DNA from: Bacteroidota bacterium
GTDB taxonomy: Bacteria > Bacteroidota > Bacteroidia > B-17B0 > Aurantibacillaceae
Length of the DNA stretch: 64,000 nt
Direction: 5' to 3'
Assembly (NCBI GenBank): GCA_018267475.1
Contig: JAFDYI010000012.1
Span: forward strand, 124,001-188,000
Every line of letters begins with the position of its first letter. The first letter of the stretch is position 1. Under the pieces are notes generated by a model, which saw only the letters and a program-made list of their open reading frames with translations, made no database searches and was not told where the DNA came from. The translations under genes were made by a program, and so were the position numbers. Positions 8,777-18,143 of this stretch are shown here, piece by piece.

Positions 8777-9907
8777 GTGAAATTCACCTTACAACATCAA
8801 GATACCTCTTCAGCCGCGCGTGCCGGCCTTATTGAAACGGCCCACGGCCTTATTGAAACACCTATTTTTATGCCTGTAGGTACTGCTGCTACCGTAAAAA
8901 CAGTACACCAACGCGAACTAAAAAACGACATTAACGCACAAATTATTTTAGGGAATACGTATCATCTATATTTACGGCCGGGTATCCGGGTGTTAGAGCA
9001 GGCGGGAGGTTTACACAAATTTAATGGCTGGGATAAGCCGCTGCTTACAGACAGCGGAGGGTATCAAGTTTTTTCTTTATCTGCTCAAAGAAAAATTACA
9101 GAAGAAGGGGCTACCTTCAAATCGCATATAGATGGCTCTAAACATTTGTTTACCCCTGAAAACGTGATGGATATTGAGCGCAGCATCGGTGCCGATATTA
9201 TGATGGCTTTTGATGAATGCACACCCTACCCCTGCGAAGAAGAATACGCCCGAAAATCCATGCACCTTACACACCGTTGGCTTGATAGATGCATCGCTCG
9301 TTTTAATGCCACACCTAATAAATACGGTTATTCGCAAAGCTTGTTTCCTATTGTGCAAGGCAGCGTGTATAAAGAATTGCGGAAACAATCGGCAGAATAC
9401 GTTGCTTCTAAAAATTTAGAAGGCAATGCCATAGGAGGTTTATCGGTGGGCGAACCCGCTGAAATGATGTACGAAATGACCGAGTTGGTATGTGCCATTT
9501 TACCCAAAGAAAAACCCCGGTACCTAATGGGCGTGGGCACCCCCGCTAATATCTTAGAAAGTATTGCCTTAGGAATAGATATGATGGATTGCGTAATGCC
9601 TACCCGAAATGCCCGGCATGGCTTGCTTTTTACTCAACATGGCATCATCAACATTAAAAATGAAAAATGGAAAATGGATTTTTCTCCCCTTGATGCCGAT
9701 AGCGATTGTTTTGTAGATACTCAATACAGCAAAGCATATCTGCGTCACCTTTTTCATTGCGAAGAAATGTTAGGCATGCAAATTGCCAGTATACACAACC
9801 TTCACTTTTATTTGTGGTTGGTAGGGCAAGCTCGAAAAAAAATACAAGAAGGCTCCTTTTCTTCTTGGAAAAATAACATGATACAGAAAATAGGGAAAAG
9901 ACTATAG
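8777..9907 (+). CDS. tgt: tRNA-guanine (queuine) transglycosylase
   Basis: A 376-residue Tgt that exchanges guanine-34 of tRNAs for preQ1 in queuosine synthesis. Seen: DSGGYQVFSL with the catalytic-region Asp92, GGLSVGEP, the RYLMGVGTP motif and the nucleophile region GIDMMDCVMPTRNARHG. The start is GTG (MKFTLQH...), which matches the family N-terminus. The usual zinc motif CxCxxC before YSRAYLRH is not intact: the aligned stretch reads SDCFVDTQYSKAYLRH, leaving one of the three Cys, although the IHNLHFY His is present. It lies 16 nt after the exporter gene and may be read from the same transcript. Confidence 0.94.
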   Translation: MKFTLQHQDTSSAARAGLIETAHGLIETPIFMPVGTAATVKTVHQRELKNDINAQIILGNTYHLYLRPGIRVLEQAGGLHKFNGWDKPLLTDSGGYQVFSLSAQRKITEEGATFKSHIDGSKHLFTPENVMDIERSIGADIMMAFDECTPYPCEEEYARKSMHLTHRWLDRCIARFNATPNKYGYSQSLFPIVQGSVYKELRKQSAEYVASKNLEGNAIGGLSVGEPAEMMYEMTELVCAILPKEKPRYLMGVGTPANILESIALGIDMMDCVMPTRNARHGLLFTQHGIINIKNEKWKMDFSPLDADSDCFVDTQYSKAYLRHLFHCEEMLGMQIASIHNLHFYLWLVGQARKKIQEGSFSSWKNNMIQKIGKRL

Positions 9908-10097
9908 CTTTTTACCGTTTTGTTTGATAACAATAGATGATTCCTTGTCATTGTAGTGTTGGATGTGAAGGTGTGCATCTTTAATTGGCGTTTGTGAATG
10001 CTTTGCATTTCAACCCAGATTATGCATTAGCCTCGTTCATTACTTTTGAAACATAGTAATAGTATCGGCTTATTGAGCAAGTCTAAAAATTATGATT

Positions 10098-11372
10098 TTA
10101 TCTTAACACCTCATCAACCCAAGTGCTTATTTTTTCTTTTGTAAAAGGGGTAGGTAATTTTTCTAATATTTCATAAGCAAAAGCATGTAACAACAATTTG
10201 CGTGCGTTTTCTTCACCTATGCCGCGCGCTTTTAAATAAAAGAGCGCATTTTCATCTACCTTTCCGGTTGAGGTGCCGTGGCTGCATTTTACATCGTTGG
10301 CATAAATTTCTAATTCGGGCTTTGCGTTTACTACGGCGTCGTTGCTTAACAAAATGTTTTTACTGCTTTGATAGGCATTTGTTTTTTGTGCATGGCGCTC
10401 TACAAAAATACGCCCATTAAATACCGCAGTTGATTTTTCGGCCACAACTCCTTTATATAATTCGTTGCTTTGTCCGTTTGGTTTTAGGTGATTTACTTCC
10501 GTATGGTTATCTACTAATTGCTGTTGTTGTGTAATAAACAACCCGTATAAATGACTTTCGGTATATTCTCCGTTGAGGTCAAGTTTTAAATTGTTGCGCA
10601 CCAGGGCACCACTAAAAGTATAGGTGTGATTGGTATAAGTACTTTGTTTTTCTTGATGCACTTGGGTGTTGGCAAATAAGTAATTGTGTGCGCCTGTATT
10701 TTGAGCGATGACGTGCTGAATATGTGCCTGCGTATCTACAAAAATTTCAGTTACCGTATTACGAAAAGAGTTTTCGTTAGATGAGTAATAAAATTCTGTT
10801 ATTTGCGCTTCCGTATTTTTTTCTATTACAAATAAGTTGCGCGTATTAAAAAATAAATTTCCTTCTAATGAGTTGATGTGATGAATAATAAGTGGTTTAT
10901 CCAACGTTTGGCTTATGCGAAGAAAAAACCCCCTATCCGCATAGGCGGCGTTTAGCGCTATCATAGGATCGGTGTTGCTTTTGGCATATTGAGCCAAATG
11001 GGCAGCACTTATTTCTTTTGATATTTCTTGTATGGGGCTCGCTTTTATGGCGCTTGATACTTCTAATTCATCGGTGCATATATGGCCATTTACTATAAAC
11101 AGGTTGTAGGCTTCTTGTACGGCGTATTGTTTTTTTATTTCAGAGAAAGAAACGACCTGCTCTTTTCCTGAGATAGTTTTGAAGTTTTTCCGTAGTATAG
11201 CTTCTATGTTGCAGTATTTATACGATTCGTTTTTTGAGTTTGGAATGCCCTGTGTTTCTAAACACTGCAAAGCCTGTCCAATTTCATCAGAGGGCATAAA
11301 GTGAGCTTTGCCTGCGTGCTGTGCCAGCTCTTCCAAAAACTGATGCGTAACAGTAAGTTTGTCTGTAATCAT
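10098..11372 (-). CDS. sufD: Fe-S cluster assembly protein SufD
   Basis: A 424-residue SufD, the partner of SufB in the SufBC2D scaffold that builds Fe-S clusters. The C-terminal beta-helix core shows NAKPELEIYANDVKCSHG and LFYLKARGI, the SufB/D family signature containing the conserved His of KCSHG. It is the last gene of the suf operon, 7 nt downstream of sufC. It lies tail to tail with tgt across a 190-nt gap in which I see no gene or convincing terminator. Confidence 0.93.
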   Translation of the reverse strand: MITDKLTVTHQFLEELAQHAGKAHFMPSDEIGQALQCLETQGIPNSKNESYKYCNIEAILRKNFKTISGKEQVVSFSEIKKQYAVQEAYNLFIVNGHICTDELEVSSAIKASPIQEISKEISAAHLAQYAKSNTDPMIALNAAYADRGFFLRISQTLDKPLIIHHINSLEGNLFFNTRNLFVIEKNTEAQITEFYYSSNENSFRNTVTEIFVDTQAHIQHVIAQNTGAHNYLFANTQVHQEKQSTYTNHTYTFSGALVRNNLKLDLNGEYTESHLYGLFITQQQQLVDNHTEVNHLKPNGQSNELYKGVVAEKSTAVFNGRIFVERHAQKTNAYQSSKNILLSNDAVVNAKPELEIYANDVKCSHGTSTGKVDENALFYLKARGIGEENARKLLLHAFAYEILEKLPTPFTKEKISTWVDEVLR

Positions 11373-11379
11373 GTTGCGT

Positions 11380-12129
11380 TTACACCGCCTGTTTTTTTAT
11401 TTCGTCGTACCCTTTTTCTTCCATTTCAAGAGCCAGTTCTTTGCCTCCGCTTTTTACAATTTGTCCATTGTACAGAATATGCACAAAATCGGGCACAATG
11501 TAATCCAGCAGGCGTTGATAGTGGGTAATAACAATGGTGGCGTTGTTTTTTGTTTTTAATTTGTTTACTCCGGAAGCTACAATGCGTAAAGCGTCAATAT
11601 CCAGGCCGCTGTCGGTTTCATCAAGTATAGATAGCTTGGGCTCTAGCATAGCCATTTGAAAAATTTCGTTGCGTTTTTTTTCGCCTCCGCTAAATCCTTC
11701 GTTTACACTGCGATTAGCTAATTTAGAATCCAGTTCTACTAATTTTTGTTTTTCTTTTACTAGGGCTAAAAAATCTTTTGCTTCTATATCGGGTAAGCCG
11801 TGATAATGACGAATTTCATTTAATGCGGTTCGTAAAAAATTGATGTTGCTTACCCCCGGTATTTCTATGGGGTATTGAAAAGCTAAAAAGATACCTTCGC
11901 GCGCACGGTCTTCGGGCGCTAATTCTAACAAATTTTTTTCGTTAAAAAGCACATCGCCTGCTGTAACGTTATATTCTTCGCGACCGGCAAGCACAGCCGA
12001 TAGGGTGCTTTTTCCAGAGCCGTTAGGCCCCATAATAGCGTGCACTTCTCCGGCTTTTACGTTTAGGTTAATGCCTTTCAGAATTTCTTTTCCGTTTATT
12101 TCGGCTCGTAAATTTTTTATAGAAAGCAT
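11380..12129 (-). CDS. sufC: Fe-S assembly ATPase SufC
   Basis: A 249-residue ABC-type ATPase without membrane domain. Walker A is GPNGSGKST at residues 34-42, the signature is the SufC-specific [11 protein letters not shown], Walker B is [10 protein letters not shown], and the switch His lies in IVITHYQ. It powers conformational change in the SufBCD scaffold. The upstream neighbour on the same strand is not sufB but a four-helix-bundle gene ending 3 nt before sufC. Confidence 0.95.
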   Translation of the reverse strand: MLSIKNLRAEINGKEILKGINLNVKAGEVHAIMGPNGSGKSTLSAVLAGREEYNVTAGDVLFNEKNLLELAPEDRAREGIFLAFQYPIEIPGVSNINFLRTALNEIRHYHGLPDIEAKDFLALVKEKQKLVELDSKLANRSVNEGFSGGEKKRNEIFQMAMLEPKLSILDETDSGLDIDALRIVASGVNKLKTKNNATIVITHYQRLLDYIVPDFVHILYNGQIVKSGGKELALEMEEKGYDEIKKQAV

Positions 12130-12132
12130 GTT

Positions 12133-12636
12133 CTAAAAATTAGAAACGGGCGAGCTGGCATAATCAATGGTGTTTCCAAAATTATCGGCAGCTACGTTGC
12201 CGTTGTTTTCATTGCGATAGTTTCCTCCGGGTTTGTTGTTGCGCATTTTTCCTTTGCGAACATCTTCTTTGTACTGTATAAGTCCCGAAACCAGTTTGTC
12301 GGTATGTTCTACTAAAGGCAGTATGTCTATAGTTTGTTCGTGGGTAATGGCCCCTAAATCAATGCTAATGGCCAATGCTGTTTTAAATTCAAAAATACAC
12401 TCGCGGGCTTCGTATAAATTTTCGAGCGATTGCACGCGTTGTTTTACGCCGTAGCTACGCGCTACGCTGTAAGAGACCTCTAAAGCAGAGTGTATCAGTT
12501 TGTCTTTTATAGTAGCGTCTAAATTAATTCCGTTTACTAGTTTGTAGGCGTTTACAGCCAATTCTTTAGCTTTTTGCCAGGCCACTAAATCTTCTATATT
12601 ACCTTTTTTTTCAGTAGCGATGTGTGTATTTTCCAT
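12133..12636 (-). CDS. Four-helix-bundle (23S rRNA IVS-type) protein inside the suf operon
   Basis: A 168-residue protein of the four helix bundle family first known from 23S rRNA intervening sequences and related to the Avd accessory protein of diversity-generating retroelements. Residues about 10-120 hold the family pattern: LVAWQKAKELA helix, then DKLIHSALEVSYSVARSYG, ENLYEARECIFEFKTAL and a last helix with LVEHTDKLVSGLIQY. The usual NIAEG-like turn is diverged (SVARSYG). A glycine/asparagine-rich tail of about 40 residues follows. I chose the ATG at 12636 (MENTHIAT) over an upstream in-frame ATG at 12681. It sits between sufB and sufC with tight spacing. Its role is unknown. Confidence 0.85.
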   Translation of the reverse strand: MENTHIATEKKGNIEDLVAWQKAKELAVNAYKLVNGINLDATIKDKLIHSALEVSYSVARSYGVKQRVQSLENLYEARECIFEFKTALAISIDLGAITHEQTIDILPLVEHTDKLVSGLIQYKEDVRKGKMRNNKPGGNYRNENNGNVAADNFGNTIDYASSPVSNF

Positions 12637-12729
12637 GTTTATTTTTTGATGAAAGGGTTGATTTTTAAAATATGGCTGCAAATCTATGTGTAATTTTTTA
12701 TTAAAAAGAATGTTTAACGTTTTTTTAAT

Positions 12730-14181
12730 TTACCCTACGCTGCCTTCAAGGCTTACAGCCAGCAATTTTTGGGCTTCTACGGCAAATTCCATGGGTAGTT
12801 TATTTAACACATCTTTGCAATATCCATTTACAATTAAGCCGATGGCTTTTTCGGTATCAATGCCGCGCTGTTTGCAATAAAACAGTTGGTCTTCGCCAAT
12901 TTTTGAAGTGGTGGCTTCGTGTTCTACTACGCCGCTTTTATCTTTTATTTCTATATACGGAAAGGTATGCGCGCCGCATTGGTTGCCCATAAGCAAGCTG
13001 TCGCATTGAGAAAAGTTGCGTGAGCCGGTGGCGCCTTTTTGTATGCGTACTAAACCGCGGTAGCTGTTGTTGCTAAAGCCGGCCGATATGCCTTTTGATA
13101 TAATGGTTGATTTGCTGTTTTTTCCTATGTGTATCATTTTAGTGCCGGTGTCGGCTTGTTGGTAATTGTTGGTTACGGCTACCGAGTAAAATTCACCTAC
13201 CGAGTTATCTCCTTTTAGGATAACAGATGGGTATTTCCAGGTAACGGCCGATCCGGTTTCTACTTGTGTCCAGCTAATTTTGGCGTGGCTATCTAAGCAA
13301 ATGCCTCTTTTGGTAACAAAATTAAAGATGCCTCCGTTTCCATTTTTATCCCCCGGATACCAATTTTGTACGGTACTGTATTTTACTTCGGCATTTTTAT
13401 GTGCAATAATTTCTACAATAGCTGCGTGTAGCTGATTTTCATCGCGCTTTGGGGCGGTACACCCCTCTAGGTAAGATACATAAGCGTCTTCGTCGGCTAC
13501 GATAAGGGTGCGCTCAAACTGACCGGTACCTCCGGCATTGATACGGAAATAAGTGGATAATTCCATAGGGCAACGAACGCCTTTGGGGATATAGCAAAAG
13601 GAGCCATCTGTAAACACCGCGCTGTTGAGTGCTGCATAAAAATTATCGGTATAAGGTACTACGGTTCCCATAAACTTGCGAACCAAATCGGGGTGCTCTT
13701 GCACGGCTTCGCCAAATGAACAAAAAATAATTCCTTTTTCGGCCAGTGTTTCTTTAAAAGTGGTTTTTACGGATACGCTGTCTATAACCGCATCTACCGC
13801 TATTTTGCTTTCTACACCTGATAGGCGTTTTTGTTCTTCTAACGAAATGCCTAGTTTTTCAAAGGTTTTGAGCAACTCGGGATCTACCTCGTCTAGGCTG
13901 TTTACTTTCTTTTTTTGTTTTGGAGCCGAGTAGTAAATGATGTCATTAAATTTGGGCTGAGCGTAGGAAACATGCGCCCATTTAGGCTCCTCTAGGGTAA
14001 GCCAGTGTTTGTACGCTTTTAACCTAAAGTCTAACATCCATTCGGGCTCGTTTTTTTTATGAGAGATAAAACGAATAATATTCTCATTAAGGCCTACGGG
14101 GGCGTTTTCTGCCTCAATATCTGACACAAAGCCGTATTTGTACTCGTTGCTTATGTGCTCTTCTATAACCTCGTTCGACAT
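12730..14181 (-). CDS. sufB: Fe-S cluster assembly protein SufB
   Basis: A 483-residue SufB, the main scaffold subunit on which the nascent cluster forms. Typical segments: [58 protein letters not shown] and the C-terminal [20 protein letters not shown]. The conserved Cys in CTAP and the Glu in EHEA are present. It is the first core gene of the minus-strand suf operon. 93 nt separate its stop from the four-helix-bundle start, a wider gap than elsewhere in the operon, so that gene may have its own expression signals. Confidence 0.96.
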   Translation of the reverse strand: MSNEVIEEHISNEYKYGFVSDIEAENAPVGLNENIIRFISHKKNEPEWMLDFRLKAYKHWLTLEEPKWAHVSYAQPKFNDIIYYSAPKQKKKVNSLDEVDPELLKTFEKLGISLEEQKRLSGVESKIAVDAVIDSVSVKTTFKETLAEKGIIFCSFGEAVQEHPDLVRKFMGTVVPYTDNFYAALNSAVFTDGSFCYIPKGVRCPMELSTYFRINAGGTGQFERTLIVADEDAYVSYLEGCTAPKRDENQLHAAIVEIIAHKNAEVKYSTVQNWYPGDKNGNGGIFNFVTKRGICLDSHAKISWTQVETGSAVTWKYPSVILKGDNSVGEFYSVAVTNNYQQADTGTKMIHIGKNSKSTIISKGISAGFSNNSYRGLVRIQKGATGSRNFSQCDSLLMGNQCGAHTFPYIEIKDKSGVVEHEATTSKIGEDQLFYCKQRGIDTEKAIGLIVNGYCKDVLNKLPMEFAVEAQKLLAVSLEGSVG

Positions 14182-14306
14182 ACTTTTAATTTAAAATTAT
14201 AAATTACACCATGCTATGATGAGGAATTTCTGTGCGGTTGCGGGCTGCAAAAAATGTACACCTGCACTCAAACTCCTTCGTCTTTTTATTTTTTTATAGC
14301 GCTTCA

Positions 14307-14633
14307 TTAAATAGAAAAACTCTCGCCACAGCCGCAGGTGCGAGAGGCGTTGGGATTTTTAAAAACAAAGCCTTTGCCGTTTAGTCCGCCGGTATAGTCT
14401 AGCTCGGTACCTATCAGGTATAAAAAGCTTTTTCTATCTACTACTACTTTTATTCCATTATCTTCAAAGCTTTGATCGCCTTGCTTCATTTCGGTATCAA
14501 AAAGCAGGTTGTACATTAGGCCGGAGCACCCCCCTCCTTCAACCCCTACACGAATAAAGGTGCCATCAGGCTTGTTTTCTTCGCGTATTAGTTTTAGGGC
14601 GTGCTCTTTTGCCGCATTGGATACTTTTATCAT
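14307..14633 (-). CDS. A-type Fe-S carrier (HesB/IscA/SufA family)
   Basis: A 108-residue HesB/IscA-family protein that carries Fe-S clusters to target proteins. The three ligand cysteines are in place: GGGCSGLMYN (about residue 36) and CGCGESF at the C-terminus. I use the ATG at 14633 (MIKVSNAAKEH), which matches the family start, instead of one 14 codons upstream. A perfect -7 box lies at 14664-14671, between the two starts, which supports this choice. It heads the suf region, 125 nt upstream of sufB. Confidence 0.93.
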   Translation of the reverse strand: MIKVSNAAKEHALKLIREENKPDGTFIRVGVEGGGCSGLMYNLLFDTEMKQGDQSFEDNGIKVVVDRKSFLYLIGTELDYTGGLNGKGFVFKNPNASRTCGCGESFSI

Positions 14634-14663
14634 TTTATTTAGATTTATTCTAAAAACACGCCG

Positions 14664-14671
14664 CAAAGTTA
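14664..14671 (-). promoter_or_regulatory. -7 box TAACTTTG before the A-type carrier gene
   Basis: Perfect TAnnTTTG match on the minus strand, 30 nt before the ATG at 14633. It lies inside the longer possible reading frame, so it argues for the shorter protein. Could serve the whole suf cluster. Confidence 0.6.
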
Positions 14672-14741
14672 CCACATTTATGGTATTCTGCGAAATTATT
14701 TTGTGTGATTTTATTTTTAGGGTTTGCCAAGCGGGTTGGTA

Positions 14742-15998
14742 TTACTCGGTACGTAGCGCTTCTACGGGGTGTATGGCGGCGGCCTTGCGAGCAGGGATAA
14801 ACCCGGCTAATAAGCCGCCTACAATAATTATAGACAGCGCTTTAAGGGCGGTATATAAATCAACCGTAGGGTTAGCAAACATACTGCCATCGCCGCTGCC
14901 TACCAATTTGTTTAAGCCTTCCAACAAAAAAATACCAAAAACCAAGCCGGCATATCCGGCTATGGCCGTAATAAGCAAGGATTCTAATAAAATTTGTGCA
15001 ATAACATTAAAAGGGGTAGCGCCCAAGGCACGTTTTACACCAATTTCTTTCGTGCGTTCTTTTACTACAATAAGCATAATATTGCTAATGCCGATAACCC
15101 CTGCCAGCAGGGTACCAATGCCCACTACCCATACCAGCCAATCAATGCCGGTAAAGAGGCCCATAATTTTTCCAAATTCTACCCCCATATTCCAATGCCC
15201 TATGGCTACTTTATCTTCAGGGGCTATTTTGTGGCGTTCTTTTAATAGGGCTACTGCGCGGTCTTCGGCGGTGGCGGCCGGCACTTGGTCTTTTGCTTTT
15301 ACCACAAACCAACCTACTTTATCGCCGTAATTAAATGCTTTTTGAAAGGTGGTAAAAGGTATGTAAATGGTTTGGGCTTCTTCTTGCCCGTCATTGCCGC
15401 CCCGGTTGTTTCGGGTGGTGCCTACCACCATAAAATACACGCCATTGATACGAATGTATTTTCCTAAAGGGTTTTCTTCTTTTTTAAATAAAATTTCTGC
15501 TACACGCGAGCCTATCACGCATATTTTTCGTCTATCATCTACATCTTTTTGATTGAGAAATCGGCCGCGCGTAATGTCTTTTTTCATAATTTTAATTAAA
15601 TCAGGATATTGCCCCATCACGCTAAAAGTTCCCGACTTTAACCCTCTTACTACATTATTGCTTTCGCGAAAGCCGCCTAATTGATTTTGCGGGCAGATAA
15701 TATCCAGTTCCGGTAACTGTTTTAGGGCCATCACATCAGCATTGTTATAGGTAAATACACGCCCGGCTTTAAAGCCTCCATACGGTTTGGTGGTAGGCTG
15801 CGCCCATAAGAAAAAACTATTAGTGGCAAAGCCTCCAAAGCCTTGCATCACCCCGTTGCGCATACCATTTCCAAAACCCAGCATCAGCACTAACATAAAA
15901 ATACCCCAAGCTACGCCTAGCATAGTAAGGGCGGTACGCAGTTTGTTTTTTTTTACGGTGGCGTAAATTTCTTGCAGACTATCTCGGTCTATCATCAT
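14742..15998 (-). CDS. MacB/FtsX-type ABC transporter permease
   Basis: A 418-residue permease of the MacB/LolC superfamily. Topology: one N-terminal helix (LTMLGVAWGIFMLVLMLGFGNG), a large periplasmic MacB-PCD-like domain (about 50-270), then three C-terminal helices (LVWVVGIGTLLAGVIGISNIML onwards). The motif VKERTKEIGVKRALGA after the second helix is the FtsX-domain hallmark. The family uses mechanotransmission to move lipoproteins, peptides or drugs. No ATPase or periplasmic adaptor gene adjoins it here, so its partners must be encoded elsewhere. Confidence 0.88.
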   Translation of the reverse strand: MMIDRDSLQEIYATVKKNKLRTALTMLGVAWGIFMLVLMLGFGNGMRNGVMQGFGGFATNSFFLWAQPTTKPYGGFKAGRVFTYNNADVMALKQLPELDIICPQNQLGGFRESNNVVRGLKSGTFSVMGQYPDLIKIMKKDITRGRFLNQKDVDDRRKICVIGSRVAEILFKKEENPLGKYIRINGVYFMVVGTTRNNRGGNDGQEEAQTIYIPFTTFQKAFNYGDKVGWFVVKAKDQVPAATAEDRAVALLKERHKIAPEDKVAIGHWNMGVEFGKIMGLFTGIDWLVWVVGIGTLLAGVIGISNIMLIVVKERTKEIGVKRALGATPFNVIAQILLESLLITAIAGYAGLVFGIFLLEGLNKLVGSGDGSMFANPTVDLYTALKALSIIIVGGLLAGFIPARKAAAIHPVEALRTE

Positions 15999-16088
15999 AT
16001 ATCACAGGCAAATATCGGTGTTTTTTTATGAGAGAAGCAAATTTAATCTTTTGAAAAAACCCCTTTCGCGCCATCAAAATAAATACTG

Positions 16089-16096
16089 TAACTTTG
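16089..16096 (+). promoter_or_regulatory. -7 box TAACTTTG before osmC-like gene
   Basis: Perfect TAnnTTTG match 15 nt before the ATG at 16112, implying a leader of about 10 nt. It overlaps the TTG at 16094 that would extend the frame, which rules that start out. Confidence 0.62.
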
Positions 16097-16111
16097 GAAA
16101 AAACTAAAAAC

Positions 16112-16528
16112 ATGGTAAATACCGTAGAAATAACATACACCGGAAACCTGCATACCGAAGCTATGCACGTAGAGTCTAAAACCCGTATTGTAACGGATGC
16201 GCCAAAAGACAATCAAGGCATGGGGGCTGCTTTTTCTCCTACCGATTTATTAGCTACCTCTTTGGCCACTTGTATTTTAACCACTATGGCTATTGTAGCC
16301 AAACGAGATGGTATAAACCGAAATATAGACGGGGCAAAAGCAGAGGTAATAAAAGTAATGCAGCCAAACCCACGACGAGTAGCCGAGATACACGTAAAAG
16401 TAATCTTTCCGAAAAATTACGATGAAAAAGAAAGGAAGATTTTAGAAAGCGCAGCCCACAACTGTCCGGTAGGCAAAAGTTTGCACCCCGACTTAAAACA
16501 AATACTGCAGTTTGTTTATCCTGTGTAA
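16112..16528 (+). CDS. OsmC/Ohr-family protein
   Basis: A 138-residue OsmC-superfamily protein, likely a thiol-dependent reductase of organic hydroperoxides. The two catalytic cysteines are Cys54 (LATCILTTMAI) and Cys118 (AAHNCPVGKSLHP), both in typical context. Length fits the YhfA/OsmC branch. Start at ATG 16112 (MVNTVEITYTGNL) because the promoter box at 16089-16096 overlaps the upstream alternative. It stands alone and converges with a small minus-strand gene 4 nt downstream. Confidence 0.9.
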   Translation: MVNTVEITYTGNLHTEAMHVESKTRIVTDAPKDNQGMGAAFSPTDLLATSLATCILTTMAIVAKRDGINRNIDGAKAEVIKVMQPNPRRVAEIHVKVIFPKNYDEKERKILESAAHNCPVGKSLHPDLKQILQFVYPV

Positions 16529-16532
16529 GAAA

Positions 16533-16661
16533 TTAGATATGCTTAGCAACGTGTTTTGCAGGAGCTTGGGCGTAAGCCGCACAAGTACCGTGACGACTGC
16601 GGCACGAGCATACAGAAATTACAATAGCTAATAAAAACAGAGAAGAGATGGCTTTTTTCAT
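16533..16661 (-). CDS. Small cysteine-containing exported peptide, probable lipoprotein
   Basis: A 42-residue open frame. It begins MKKAISSLFLLAIVISV, a classic signal sequence, followed by CSCRSRHGTCAAY and a short basic tail ending KHVAKHI. The second Cys (VCSC) fits a weak lipobox; after processing only about 24 residues would remain, with two Cys. It accounts for most of the 335-nt gap between the OsmC gene and the T9SS protein gene. I see no homolog by eye and no perfect -7 box upstream; codon use looks native. The remaining about 200 nt (16662-16863) are AT-rich with no other gene. Confidence 0.55.
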   Translation of the reverse strand: MKKAISSLFLLAIVISVCSCRSRHGTCAAYAQAPAKHVAKHI

Positions 16662-16863
16662 GTGTATATTTGTTTTAATTCGTTATTATTTAAAAAATTT
16701 AGTTAAACGACTATCCTACAAAGTTTAGATACTTGATATTAAATAGAGTTTAACGCGCCAACAAAAATAAAGCAATTATTTATACTTGCAAACAAAAAAC
16801 ATTTTTTTTATTGTTGTTTGATAAAAGTGTAAAATAAATTGTAAACGGGTTTACCGTAACTTA

Positions 16864-18120
16864 CTAATTGCTTTTAATAAATTTTTGTGTGTAACTGCCT
16901 ACTTGAATAAAATAAACCCCATTAGGTATGCTGCTTACGTCTATAGTAGATAGAGACTTGTTTATAGCTGTTTTTTGAACGATGCGCCCCAACATATCAT
17001 AAATAATCGCTTCGGTAGCTGTATTATCTTCTGTTATCAGTTGCAAGTGCGAGTTCGTAGGATTAGGGTACACGCTTATTTTTTTGTTTTCTTGAACGGT
17101 GTTGATGCCTGTGGTAGCGCAATTTACTGGGGTTGCCAACCATATCATAATGTTCATTAGCCAAGGGCGGTGGTTTCCACTGGCATCTCCGGTATAGCCG
17201 GTATAAAGGGTAGAGCTTGGGTTTCCGGTTCCATCGTCTGGAGGCGAGCTATCTCCAATGGAGGCTATTTTTCCGCATTTCCAACGGGAAGTAACGCAGC
17301 ATACGGCGGTATCGGTTTGACCCAATCCGGCTCTCCAAACATGTCCTTTTACCGAAGGGTTTTGGCTGGGCGTCATGTTCATAGCGGTACCGTTGCTCCA
17401 TTTTACCATAGCGCAAGTACCAAAAGGCCCGTGAATAATAGAGTCGGTAGTTGAGGTAGCTACATTAGTGTTAGGCGAGCTGCTTCCGTCCGAAAAATTT
17501 TCGTACGAAAAAACATATCCAAACGCATTGTTTTGCACCGGGTTATTGGTAAAAAAATCATTCCAAATATGTGGAGAGTCCCAGCCATCGTTGTTTCTAT
17601 CGCTGTGGTCGTGGTCGGATATAGCCAGTAAGCTGCCTCCGTTTTCAATAAAGTGCATCATAGCGGCTATTTCCGATTGGGTAAAGCGGGTGTTGGGCTC
17701 ATCCACTACAAATACGTTGTAATTGCTTAAATCTTGCGGGTTACCGCTGTTTCCATACGTAATAGAGTCGGTAAAAGGCAGCGTTTCAACCCAATATCCT
17801 TTACGCACGCAGTCAATAGCCCAATAAGATAGGGCTCCTGTCCAAAATGTTTCGGAGGTAGTAGAGGTAATACCGCTTTGTGCCGGGGTAGGTATGCGTT
17901 GCGGGTTTGAGTGGTGGCAGGTGGTACAGGTATAGCCGCTGGGGGTAGTTGATGCCCAGTTCATATTCCAAACGTCCGCATCTATGCACCAGTCGGCTGT
18001 GGTGCCCGATGTTTCGGCGTGTGTGTTATCAAATAAAATTTTTACTTGCCCGGGTGTTTGCGCTTGTGTTTGCAAGCCTAACAAAACAAAAGAAGATGCG
18101 ATTAAAATAGTTTTTTTCAT
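16864..18120 (-). CDS. Secreted T9SS-sorted protein with GATase1/DUF4350-like fold
   Basis: A 418-residue exported protein. It has a signal peptide (ending QTQAQ), then a region beginning VKILFDNTHAETSG with NYNVFVVDEPN and FIENGGSLLAISDHDHSD. That pattern recalls the glutamine-amidotransferase-like (ThuA/DUF4350) fold, in which such proteins usually lack an active triad. A CxxCHH motif (CTTCHH, about residue 60) and paired Cys (AVCCVT) are present. The C-terminus is a T9SS type A sorting domain (VYPNPTNS, YDMLGRI, YFIQVG, final KFIKSN). It is a single-gene unit. Function unknown; a haem link from one CxxCH would be speculative. Confidence 0.75.
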   Translation of the reverse strand: MKKTILIASSFVLLGLQTQAQTPGQVKILFDNTHAETSGTTADWCIDADVWNMNWASTTPSGYTCTTCHHSNPQRIPTPAQSGITSTTSETFWTGALSYWAIDCVRKGYWVETLPFTDSITYGNSGNPQDLSNYNVFVVDEPNTRFTQSEIAAMMHFIENGGSLLAISDHDHSDRNNDGWDSPHIWNDFFTNNPVQNNAFGYVFSYENFSDGSSSPNTNVATSTTDSIIHGPFGTCAMVKWSNGTAMNMTPSQNPSVKGHVWRAGLGQTDTAVCCVTSRWKCGKIASIGDSSPPDDGTGNPSSTLYTGYTGDASGNHRPWLMNIMIWLATPVNCATTGINTVQENKKISVYPNPTNSHLQLITEDNTATEAIIYDMLGRIVQKTAINKSLSTIDVSSIPNGVYFIQVGSYTQKFIKSN

Positions 18121-18143
18121 GATGAAACGGTGTTTTAGGGCGA

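Noticed and set aside
8770-8777. TATTTTTG box overlapping the GTG of tgt, possible leaderless promoter
   Set aside because: The start codon overlaps the box itself, so a transcript from it would lack the start. tgt lies 16 nt after the exporter gene and is more likely read through.
9210-9419. Plus-strand frame within tgt
   Set aside because: A shadow of tgt in another frame with no family features.
11301-11559. Two plus-strand frames opposite sufD/sufC
   Set aside because: Antisense shadows of well-supported suf genes.
14509-15330. Plus-strand 273-residue frame opposite the carrier and permease genes
   Set aside because: Spans two real minus-strand genes and their gap; its composition mirrors the complement.
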